DNA from: Lachnospiraceae bacterium UBA3287
GTDB taxonomy: Bacteria > Bacillota > Clostridia > Lachnospirales > Lachnospiraceae
DNA: 10,505 bases
Assembly (NCBI GenBank): GCA_002362155.1
Contig: DETN01000182.1
Location: 1 to 10,505 of the forward strand
Direction of reading: 5' to 3'
Below the pieces are notes generated by a model that worked only from the letters and a program-made list of their open reading frames with translations, did no database searches and had not been told where the DNA came from. The position numbers were made by a program, and so were the translations under genes. This document shows, piece by piece, positions 1 to 5,341 of the stretch. Position 1 is the stretch's first letter. The number at the start of each line of letters is the position of its first letter.

Positions 1-122
1 TCCCCGTCGCGGAAACGGGTGACTTTGAAATCTCCTCCGTGCTCCTGTGAATACTGTCTGACATACATGGACAGCTTCCGGGCGTATATATCCTCATCAT
101 CTACGATAGCTATATGGATCAT
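1..122 (-). CDS. Response regulator, N-terminal receiver domain (partial, runs off the left edge)
   Basis: The first 40 codons, read leftward from ATG at 122, begin MIHIAIVDDEDIYARKLS. A hydrophobic beta-strand followed by the acidic pair Asp8-Asp9 and Glu10 is the start of a CheY-like receiver domain. The phosphorylated Asp, expected near residue 55, and the output domain lie outside the window. Short receivers starting MIxIAIVDDE are common in LytTR/AgrA-type regulators, so a DNA-binding LytTR output is my guess, not something seen. A purine-rich ribosome binding site (AAAGGAAAG) sits just before the ATG. The gene starts 21 bases after the stop of the M20 peptidase on the same strand, so the two are probably co-transcribed. 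The regulator family is well supported; the subfamily is not. Confidence 0.8.
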   Translation of the reverse strand, partial: MIHIAIVDDEDIYARKLSMYVRQYSQEHGGDFKVTRFRDG

Positions 123-143
123 AGCTTTCCTTTCATCTGACGA

Positions 144-1580
144 TCATTCCCGGCTTCCGGCCATGATCAGATTCTTAAAGAAATCCACGGCTCCGGGAAG
201 GCTGTTATAGTGAAGATGCTCGTTGATCCCGTGGATGCCCCTCTTTTCCTCCGGGCTGTACACGACAGGGGCAAAACGGATGCAGCTGTCACAGATCTCC
301 TGATAAAAGACGGCATCTGTAGCAGCGGTCAGTACGAAGGGACTGACCGGACAGTCTGGAAATGTTTCTCTGACCGTATCCGCCACCAGGCGGAAGGCAT
401 CCCCTCTTATGTCCACAGGGGGCGTAAAGTCGCTCCCTTCGATCACTTCAGTCTTTAAACCGAAGCGGGCCGCCCTTTTCCTTATGATCTCCAGGCTCTC
501 CTCCATTCCCTGATGGGGGATAAAACGCATGTTGGCACTGACAGAAGCCTTTTCCGGCATGACGTTGCAGGCCTGAGACCCGGAGGCCATGGTAAAGGAA
601 ATGGTGGACCGCAGCATGGCCGCGGCCTGTCCGCTGACAAGGGGTGCGCCCCAGGTGACCAGAGGAGAAAAAAGCCAGAGATTTCCCAGGACCAGCCGGA
701 TGGGAAAGGAACCGTAGGGAGCAAGGGTCTCCAGCATGGCCCTCACGGAAGGCTCCAGCCGGCAGCGGAAAGGCTGACGCTTTTCCACATCCGTTACAAA
801 AGCGGAAAGTCTGGCGATGGGGGAATTTTTCACAGGAGTAGCCGGATGGCCTCCCCTGCCCTCTGCCGTGAACCGTACATTGGCCTTTCCCTTTTCGAAG
901 ACTCCCACCATGGCGAAGTTCCCCCGGATGCCGAACATGGGATCCGTATAGATCCCGCCGCCTTCATCCAGGACCAGGAAGGGCCTTACCCCCCGCCTTT
1001 TCAGTTCGTCCACCAGGGAGCAGCAGCCGGGGCCGCCCCATTCCTCGGTACAGGAGGAGGAAAAATAGATATCCATGGGCGGGATAGCCCCCTCCGAGAG
1101 CAGCTCTTCCGCTGCCTGCATAAAGGCCATGACAGAACACTTGGTGTCAACAGCTCCTCTGCCCCATACCGAACCGTCTTCGATATCCCCCGAAAAGGGA
1201 TCTCTGTCCCAGTCTCCCGAAGCGGGCACCACATCCTGGTGCCCCATCAGAACGATGGGCTTTTCGGAGCTTTTCCCCTTCCAGCAGTACAGGAGATTCC
1301 CTCCGATCTCCGTCTTCTCCAGATATCTGTGAACCAGGGGGAACTGGTCTTCCAGTACCCTGTGATAGCCCAGAAACAGGTCCCTCTGATCTGTATCCCT
1401 GACGGAGGTGGTATTATACCGGACCATGGCGGAAAGCTTCCGGGCGTAGGCCAGGGCTCTGTCATCGTCCTTTTCGGAAGGCCTGTAGGAAGCCTTCCGC
1501 GGGGGGCTTGTCAGGGTACGGACCAGGGCTGCTGCCGGAAGACAGAGAGCCAGGATCAGAAGTATCATAAGTATCTTCAT
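144..1580 (-). CDS. Membrane-anchored M20-family metallopeptidase (carboxypeptidase/aminoacylase type)
   Basis: A protein of 478 residues with the zinc-hydrolase signatures of M20/M25/M40 peptidases. The metal-site motifs are GHQDVVP (His114), GRGAVDTK (Asp145), CTEEWGG (Glu179/Glu180, base plus ligand), LDEGGG (Asp205) and HGINEHL (His450). Residues about 245-390 correspond to the inserted dimerisation domain. Residues 1-20 are a hydrophobic segment (MKILMILLILALCLPAAALV) with few flanking charges, so the enzyme is probably membrane-tethered with an extracytoplasmic catalytic domain. Size and anchor resemble the PM20D1/yeast CPS1 branch, which cleaves C-terminal residues or N-acyl amino acids; the substrate here is unknown. 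I chose ATG 1580 because AGAGGAAA precedes it. The in-frame ATG at 1625 has no good site and lies inside a terminator loop. Downstream, 21 bases away, is a response regulator, which might suggest peptide signalling or nutrient sensing, but that is inference. Confidence 0.88.
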   Translation of the reverse strand: MKILMILLILALCLPAAALVRTLTSPPRKASYRPSEKDDDRALAYARKLSAMVRYNTTSVRDTDQRDLFLGYHRVLEDQFPLVHRYLEKTEIGGNLLYCWKGKSSEKPIVLMGHQDVVPASGDWDRDPFSGDIEDGSVWGRGAVDTKCSVMAFMQAAEELLSEGAIPPMDIYFSSSCTEEWGGPGCCSLVDELKRRGVRPFLVLDEGGGIYTDPMFGIRGNFAMVGVFEKGKANVRFTAEGRGGHPATPVKNSPIARLSAFVTDVEKRQPFRCRLEPSVRAMLETLAPYGSFPIRLVLGNLWLFSPLVTWGAPLVSGQAAAMLRSTISFTMASGSQACNVMPEKASVSANMRFIPHQGMEESLEIIRKRAARFGLKTEVIEGSDFTPPVDIRGDAFRLVADTVRETFPDCPVSPFVLTAATDAVFYQEICDSCIRFAPVVYSPEEKRGIHGINEHLHYNSLPGAVDFFKNLIMAGSRE

Positions 1581-1592
1581 CCGTTTCCTCTC

Positions 1593-1650
1593 AAAAAAGG
1601 ACAGACCGCTGCCCGCGGAATACATGCCGCCTGCCTCTTTGTCTGTCCTT
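1593..1650 (-). terminator. Terminator-like hairpin between the cysteine synthase and M20 genes
   Basis: Read on the minus strand, AAGGACAGAC (1650-1641) is perfectly complementary to GTCTGTCCTT (1606-1597) and is followed by six T (1598-1593). The 34-base loop contains a smaller GCGG/CCGC stem. This has the form of an intrinsic terminator for the upstream cysteine synthase gene. The T run ends only 12 bases before the M20 start codon and abuts its ribosome binding site. I see no convincing separate M20 promoter, so read-through or attenuation is possible. Confidence 0.7.
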
Positions 1651-1670
1651 CTTAAGTGTAACCGCTTCTC

Positions 1671-2597
1671 TTACTGGAAAAGAGGCGTGCTGAAATAACG
1701 TTCTCCTGTGTCAGGGAGCACCGTGACCACGGTCTTCCCTTTCCCCAGTTCTCTGGCCAGCTTCAGGGCCACGCTGACATTGGTCCCGGCGGAGATGCCG
1801 CAGAGGATCCCCTCCTGCCTTGCCAGCTGCTTTGTGGTGTACATGGCCTCCTCGTCCGTAACGATGCGGATCTCGCGGCAGATGGAGGTATCCAGAATAT
1901 CCGGGATCAGGCCGTCGCCGATGCCCATCTGCAGGTGGGTCCCGATGGAACCGCCGGAAAGAATGGCTGCATGCTCGGGCTCACAGGCAACGATGCGGAT
2001 CTCGGGCCAGGCCTTTTTGAGGACACGGCCGATGCCCGTGATGGTGCCGCCGGTGCCGATGCCGGAGCAGAAGGCATGGATGGGACCATCCACCTGCCGG
2101 AGGATCTCGGGACCGGTGCCTTCGGTATGGGCCAGAAGGTTGTCCGTGTTGCTGAACTGATCGGGCATGAATACCCTGGGATCTTCGGCCTTCATCCGCT
2201 TTGCCATCTGGATGCACTCTTCGATGGCTTCGCCGATGTTGCCGTCGTCATGGACCAGGCGGACCTCCGCCCCGTACTGGGAGACCAGATACCTGCGCTC
2301 CACACTGACAGAATCCGGCATGATGATAATGGTCTTATATCCCTTGACCGCTCCCACAAGAGCCAGGCCGATGCCCTGATTGCCGCTGGTAGGCTCCACG
2401 ATAATGGAATCCTCTTTCAGGTCTCCTCTCTTTTCGGCTTCCTCGATCATCTTGAGAGCCACTCTTGTCTTGATGGAGCCGCCAATGTTCATGCCTTCAT
2501 ATTTGACCAGGACCTGGGCGTCATCGGGCCCGACCATTCTGGACAGGCGGATCATGGGTGTATTCCCTGCTGCTTCCAGTACGTTGTTATAAATCAT
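1671..2597 (-). CDS. cysK: Cysteine synthase-like PLP enzyme (O-acetylserine sulfhydrylase family)
   Basis: A 308-residue fold-type II PLP enzyme, the usual length for O-acetylserine (thiol)-lyases, which make cysteine from O-acetylserine and sulfide in the cytoplasm. The N-terminal GNTPMIRL is typical. The PLP-binding Lys is Lys43 in NIGGSIKTR. The substrate/cofactor loop is EPTSGNQG (Thr70-Gly75), the phosphate-binding loop is GTGGTITG, and the C-terminus LPDTGERYFSTPLF is characteristic. The usual family motif around the Lys is NPxxSVKDR, so Ile and Thr here are departures. A related reaction, such as a cysteine desulfhydrase, beta-synthase or diaminopropionate-type enzyme, is therefore possible. 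ATG 2597 was chosen because GAGGAAA precedes it and the family alignment begins there. The open frame upstream is non-coding. It has its own promoter (2673-2702) and is followed by the 1593-1650 hairpin. The symbol marks the family only. Confidence 0.85.
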   Translation of the reverse strand: MIYNNVLEAAGNTPMIRLSRMVGPDDAQVLVKYEGMNIGGSIKTRVALKMIEEAEKRGDLKEDSIIVEPTSGNQGIGLALVGAVKGYKTIIIMPDSVSVERRYLVSQYGAEVRLVHDDGNIGEAIEECIQMAKRMKAEDPRVFMPDQFSNTDNLLAHTEGTGPEILRQVDGPIHAFCSGIGTGGTITGIGRVLKKAWPEIRIVACEPEHAAILSGGSIGTHLQMGIGDGLIPDILDTSICREIRIVTDEEAMYTTKQLARQEGILCGISAGTNVSVALKLARELGKGKTVVTVLPDTGERYFSTPLFQ

Positions 2598-2634
2598 TTT
2601 TTCTGTTTCCTCATGCTTTATGGTATTGGTTCCG

Positions 2635-2656
2635 GAAAGGGCTCTGCCGCCCTTTC
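2635..2656 (-). promoter_or_regulatory. Hairpin in the 5' leader of the cysteine synthase mRNA
   Basis: A perfect 8-bp inverted repeat (GAAAGGGC, 6-base loop, GCCCTTTC) lies about 10-30 bases after the predicted start of transcription. No T run follows on either strand, so it is not an intrinsic terminator. It may stabilise the mRNA or act as a protein site. No T-box or SAM riboswitch consensus is visible in this short leader. Confidence 0.4.
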
Positions 2657-2672
2657 GCAAAACACAAAATTT

Positions 2673-2702
2673 ATTATACCCAATATGCGTCTGCCTTCGC
2701 AA
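2673..2702 (-). promoter_or_regulatory. Sigma-A-type promoter of the cysteine synthase gene
   Basis: On the minus strand, TTGCGA (2702-2697) and a perfect TATAAT (2678-2673) are separated by 18 bases. Transcription would start near 2666, giving a leader of about 70 bases before ATG 2597. Confidence 0.7.
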
Positions 2703-2712
2703 CGTATACTTG

Positions 2713-2735
2713 AAAAAACAGCCTTTCTCAGGCTG
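2713..2735 (-). terminator. Small intrinsic terminator just upstream of the cysteine synthase promoter
   Basis: Minus-strand CAGCCT, loop GAGAA, AGGCTG is followed immediately by TTTTTT (2718-2713). No gene on this strand ends here, because the neighbour upstream is the divergent niaR. It may block antisense or stray leftward transcription into the cysteine synthase gene, or end a short untranslated transcript. The 6-bp stem is short but perfectly placed. Confidence 0.5.
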
Positions 2736-2790
2736 CAGGCAGCTGCGGGTCCGGTCCTTTGAGCCTGCATTAAAAACTAACTTCGGAGAC

Positions 2791-2819
2791 TTCTCAGAAA
2801 AGGAAAGGGATGCTAAAAT
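2791..2819 (+). promoter_or_regulatory. Promoter of niaR
   Basis: TTCTCA (2791-2796) and TAAAAT (2814-2819) are 17 bases apart. The -10 box carries an upstream TG (TGCTAAAAT), an extended -10 element that compensates for the weak -35. The start of transcription would be near 2826, directly before the inverted repeat at 2828-2847. Confidence 0.6.
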
Positions 2820-2827
2820 AGAATACG

Positions 2828-2847
2828 ACACGTGACAAGACATGTGT
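2828..2847 (+). promoter_or_regulatory. Probable NiaR operator (autoregulation)
   Basis: An imperfect 20-base palindrome, ACACGTGACA/AGACATGTGT, in which seven of the ten mirror positions pair. It lies at about +2 to +21 of the predicted niaR transcript and 30 bases before its start codon. Its position suggests that NiaR with bound nicotinate represses its own transcription. Assignment to NiaR rests on position and symmetry; I could not compare it with a verified NiaR motif. Confidence 0.5.
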
Positions 2848-2877
2848 AAAGAGTCTGAGGGAAAGGAGTCCTGTTAC

Positions 2878-3441
2878 ATGAACGGAGAAGAGCGCAGAGC
2901 ACACATACTTCATACGCTGAAGACCAGCAGCGAACCTGTTTCCGGCAGCGCCTTTGCCAGAGAGCTGCACGTCAGCAGGCAGGTCATTGTCCAGGATATA
3001 GCCCTGATCAGAAGCAGCGGCGTAGAAGTCCTTTCGGGCAAGTACGGCTATTTCATCTATAAGAACCAGCCTGTCAGCCGGGTCTTCAAGGTCTATCATA
3101 CCGATGAGGAAACAGAGGAGGAAATGAACCTCTACGTTGATCTGGGAGGCCGGATCGACGATGTTTTCGTCTATCACAAGATCTACGGCATTGTACGGGC
3201 TCCCATGAATATCAAATCCCGCCGGGAGATCCGGGCTTATATGAAGAGCCTGGAGACCGGAAGCTCCTCTCCCCTCAAGAACATCACCGGCGGCTACCAC
3301 TACCATACCATCTCCGCCGATTCCGAGGATGTCCTGAACGATATCCAGGAGGCCCTTTCCAGAAGAGGCTTCCTGGCAAAGCTGCAGGACTATGAACCCG
3401 TCAATTTCTGGAAGAACGACCTGCCGGACCAGTCAGAATAA
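2878..3441 (+). CDS. niaR: NiaR-type transcriptional repressor of NAD biosynthesis/niacin uptake
   Basis: A 187-residue protein with an N-terminal winged helix-turn-helix (HTH_11 type; recognition region about residues 21-45, SGSAFARELHVSRQVIVQDI) and a C-terminal 3H domain (about 70-175). From memory, the T. maritima homologue TM1602 binds metal through His79, Glu87, His146 and His148. Here His74, Glu82, His141 and His143 have exactly the same spacing, which strongly supports the assignment and an intact metal site. Members (YrxA in Bacillus) bind nicotinic acid and repress nad genes and niacin transporters. No such target is in this window, so it probably acts elsewhere and on itself through the palindrome at 2828-2847. 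ATG 2878 was chosen because GGAAAGGAG precedes it by a suitable distance. The ATG at 2842 lacks such a site and lies inside the palindrome. It ends at a strong terminator. Confidence 0.92.
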   Translation: MNGEERRAHILHTLKTSSEPVSGSAFARELHVSRQVIVQDIALIRSSGVEVLSGKYGYFIYKNQPVSRVFKVYHTDEETEEEMNLYVDLGGRIDDVFVYHKIYGIVRAPMNIKSRREIRAYMKSLETGSSSPLKNITGGYHYHTISADSEDVLNDIQEALSRRGFLAKLQDYEPVNFWKNDLPDQSE

Positions 3442-3494
3442 AGCGCAGGCTTCTGACAGCAGCGGAAGGTCCATACAGGGCAGGCGATCCTGTA

Positions 3495-3541
3495 AAAAGA
3501 CCGCCCCGGCCCAGTTCAGAACTGGTCCGGAGCGGTCTTTT
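3495..3541. terminator. Strong bidirectional intrinsic terminator
   Basis: AAAAGACCGC (3495-3504) pairs perfectly with GCGGTCTTTT (3532-3541). The interior contains a second stem (CCAGTT/AACTGG, then CCGG/CCGG). A T run follows on the plus strand, and the mirrored A run gives a T run on the minus strand. It serves the convergent niaR and GntP permease genes. Confidence 0.9.
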
Positions 3542-3595
3542 ATGTTTATCACTTATAATGATTCAGAAAGCCTTCTCCCTGGAAAGGCCTGTCCG

Positions 3596-4987
3596 TCAGT
3601 GAAGGATCAGGGACAGGATAAAGATCTCCACCATGGCGGAAAGGCCAAGGAAGAGGGTGTTGAGAGTCTGTGTCTTATAGCCCTGCTCGGGAGTCATGGC
3701 GCCGAAGTTGGTCACCACCCAGAAGAAGGAGTCGTTTGCATGGGACACTGTCATGGCGCCGGCACCGATGGCCATGCAGGCCAGGCAGGTGCGGACGGGA
3801 GAATCCAGGCCCAGCAGAGGCAGAAGGGGCGCCACAATGCCGGCCGTGGTGGTCAGAGCCACTGTGGAAGAACCCTGTGCGGACTTGAGGATGGCAGACA
3901 GGATGAAGGGGAAGAAAATGCCCATGGCCTGAAGGACCGTCGCATGCTGGGTAATGTAGTTGACCATGTCGGAGCTGGCAATGACCTTACCCAGGACGCC
4001 GCCTGCCGCGGTGACGAAAAGGATGGGGCCCACTGTCTTTAAGGTGTCATTGGTCAGGTTGTAGAACTCTCCCATTCTGCCGGCATTCTTCAGCTGGATC
4101 ACGGCAAAGATGGTACCGACTGCCAGAGCGATGATGGGCGTGCCCAGGAAGGTCAGGATGTCTTTTACAAAGCCGGTCATGCCGGCCATGGATGCGATCG
4201 AGGAAAGCGCCATCAGGATAATGGGAACGATGATGGGAGCCATGGCGTCAAAACCGCCGGGAAGCTTTCCGTATTCGGCTACCAGCTCCTCGTAGGACTT
4301 GGTCACTTCGCCCGCATCGGCTTCATCCGCTGCGCGGACTTTCTTACCGATGAAGTTGGCGTAAAAATAACCCGCGATCAGAGGGAAGATGGAGCAGACA
4401 GCGCCCAGGCCCATGACCAGGAGCAGGTTGTCTCCCACGCCCAGAGTATTGGCCGCTGCGATGGGGCCGGGAGTAGGGGGAATGAAAACGTGGGACAGGT
4501 AAAGACCTGTGCCCAGACCTACGGACATGGCTACCGAGGATTCACCGGTACGAGTGACCAGAGCCTTACGGATCGGGTTCAGGATAACGAAGCCGGAATC
4601 ACAGAAAACAGGGATGGATACGACCCAGCCCATGAGTTCCAGAGCCAGGACGGGATGGTTCTTTCCTACCAGATGGATGACCATGTCCGCCAGCTTGAGG
4701 GCAGCGCCGGTCACTTCCAGAACGGAGCCGATCAGGGCGCCCAGGATGATGACGATACCGATGCTGGAGAACGTTCCGGAAAAGCCGGAGCCGATGACGC
4801 TGGCAAGGCCTGCGATCTTGGTTCCGTCTTCCAGGGTCCTGTCCACGATGGGGATCCCCGCCACAAGGCCCAGGATCAGAGAAATGCCCATAATGGAAAT
4901 GAAGGGATGGATCTTGAACTTTGAAATGGCAATGATCATAAGAACAACAGCGGCGATAAAAGCGATAATCAGTGGAAATCCGGTCAT
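3596..4987 (-). CDS. GntP-family permease (gluconate/sugar-acid:H+ symporter family)
   Basis: A 463-residue, highly hydrophobic protein with about a dozen membrane segments, matching the roughly 450-residue GntP family of proton symporters for gluconate and related hydroxy acids. Family-typical stretches are SIPVFCDSGFVILNPIRKAL (about 124-143), SHVFIPPTPGPIAAAN (about 165-180), and the C-terminal KSAQGSSTVALTTTAGIVAP region, a re-entrant motif of this family. A charged loop at about 215-245 (KKVRAADEADAGEVTKSYEE) is likely cytoplasmic. The substrate cannot be read from the sequence: relatives carry gluconate, fructuronate, D-serine or glycerate. No kinase or dehydrogenase lies beside it to help. 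The start at 4987 has a strong GAGGAGGAG site. It is transcribed alone, away from the GH32 gene, with its own promoter and leader hairpin, and ends at the shared terminator 3495-3541. Co-regulation with the fructosidase is possible but unproven. Confidence 0.9.
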   Translation of the reverse strand: MTGFPLIIAFIAAVVLMIIAISKFKIHPFISIMGISLILGLVAGIPIVDRTLEDGTKIAGLASVIGSGFSGTFSSIGIVIILGALIGSVLEVTGAALKLADMVIHLVGKNHPVLALELMGWVVSIPVFCDSGFVILNPIRKALVTRTGESSVAMSVGLGTGLYLSHVFIPPTPGPIAAANTLGVGDNLLLVMGLGAVCSIFPLIAGYFYANFIGKKVRAADEADAGEVTKSYEELVAEYGKLPGGFDAMAPIIVPIILMALSSIASMAGMTGFVKDILTFLGTPIIALAVGTIFAVIQLKNAGRMGEFYNLTNDTLKTVGPILFVTAAGGVLGKVIASSDMVNYITQHATVLQAMGIFFPFILSAILKSAQGSSTVALTTTAGIVAPLLPLLGLDSPVRTCLACMAIGAGAMTVSHANDSFFWVVTNFGAMTPEQGYKTQTLNTLFLGLSAMVEIFILSLILH

Positions 4988-5041
4988 AACATACTCCTCC
5001 TCATTTTAAGTTGACATTTTTCCAACTGCAGCTGCCGGTCT

Positions 5042-5068
5042 GCTTCCGGAGGATGTTTCTCCGGAAGC
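5042..5068 (-). promoter_or_regulatory. Hairpin in the 5' leader of the GntP permease mRNA
   Basis: A perfect 10-bp inverted repeat (GCTTCCGGAG, 7-base loop, CTCCGGAAGC) begins about 6 bases after the predicted permease transcription start. On the plus strand a six-T run follows after five bases (5074-5079), so it could also act as an imperfect terminator of antisense transcription. For the permease transcript it looks like a 5' stabiliser or regulatory hairpin. A second, weaker repeat (AGTTG/CAACT) lies nearer the start codon. Confidence 0.55.
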
Positions 5069-5080
5069 AAACCTTTTTTA

Positions 5081-5109
5081 ATTATAGTACTTTTCTTACA
5101 TTTTTTCCA
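5081..5109 (-). promoter_or_regulatory. Promoter of the GntP permease gene
   Basis: On the minus strand a perfect TATAAT (5086-5081) lies 17 bases after TGGAAA (5109-5104), a 4-of-6 match to the -35 consensus, within very AT-rich DNA. Transcription would start near 5074, leaving a leader of about 87 bases before ATG 4987. Confidence 0.6.
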
Positions 5110-5267
5110 TAATTGTAAAAATATCCGCGTTTGTTTTTGTACATTTTTAATGATGTGTTAAATCATTATTCCAGGTCCGGTTTAACGTTTTTGTGCGGTT
5201 TTCAGAGAATCCGGCTCCGAAATGACGACAAAGCGTCCATTTCAGAGTTATCATTTGTCAAAACAGA
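5110..5267. other. AT-rich divergent intergenic stretch with inverted repeats
   Basis: No gene is seen here. It contains TAATGAT, 7 bases, ATCATTA (5148-5168), a possible regulator site. It also contains TTTCAGAG twice, 40 bases apart (5200-5207 and 5240-5247), and AGAGAATC (5204-5211), whose complement GATTCTCT recurs at 5266-5273 at the GH32 promoter. I did not find a convincing CcpA cre site. Confidence 0.4.
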
Positions 5268-5296
5268 TTCTCTTAAGAGACAAAATAAGGTACAAT
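5268..5296 (+). promoter_or_regulatory. Promoter of the GH32 gene with an embedded palindrome
   Basis: TACAAT (5291-5296) is a good -10 box. The -35 position 17 bases upstream holds only TTCTCT, so the promoter may need an activator. A perfect 12-base palindrome, TCTCTTAAGAGA (5269-5280), covers the -35 and the early spacer, where a bound repressor or activator would control transcription. Start of transcription would be near 5303; ATG is at 5342. Confidence 0.5.
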
Positions 5297-5341
5297 AAAA
5301 TGGTGTATTGAAATCCTTAATAAAAGAAAAGGAGAACAATT

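Noticed and set aside
73..1448. Identical 14-base stretch AGCTTCCGGGCGTA at 73-86 and 1435-1448
   Set aside because: Both encode YARKL inside unrelated proteins. With shared codon preference this is probably coincidence, not a repeat element.
513..1655. Long plus-strand open frame opposite the M20 peptidase
   Set aside because: It is a shadow of the M20 coding sequence: no ribosome binding site, no recognisable family, and a Gly/Arg/His-rich composition typical of antisense frames in GC-rich genes.
5110..5341. CcpA cre site controlling the GH32 or GntP genes
   Set aside because: No stretch fits the cre consensus with the central CG and flanking TG/CA at the right spacing.
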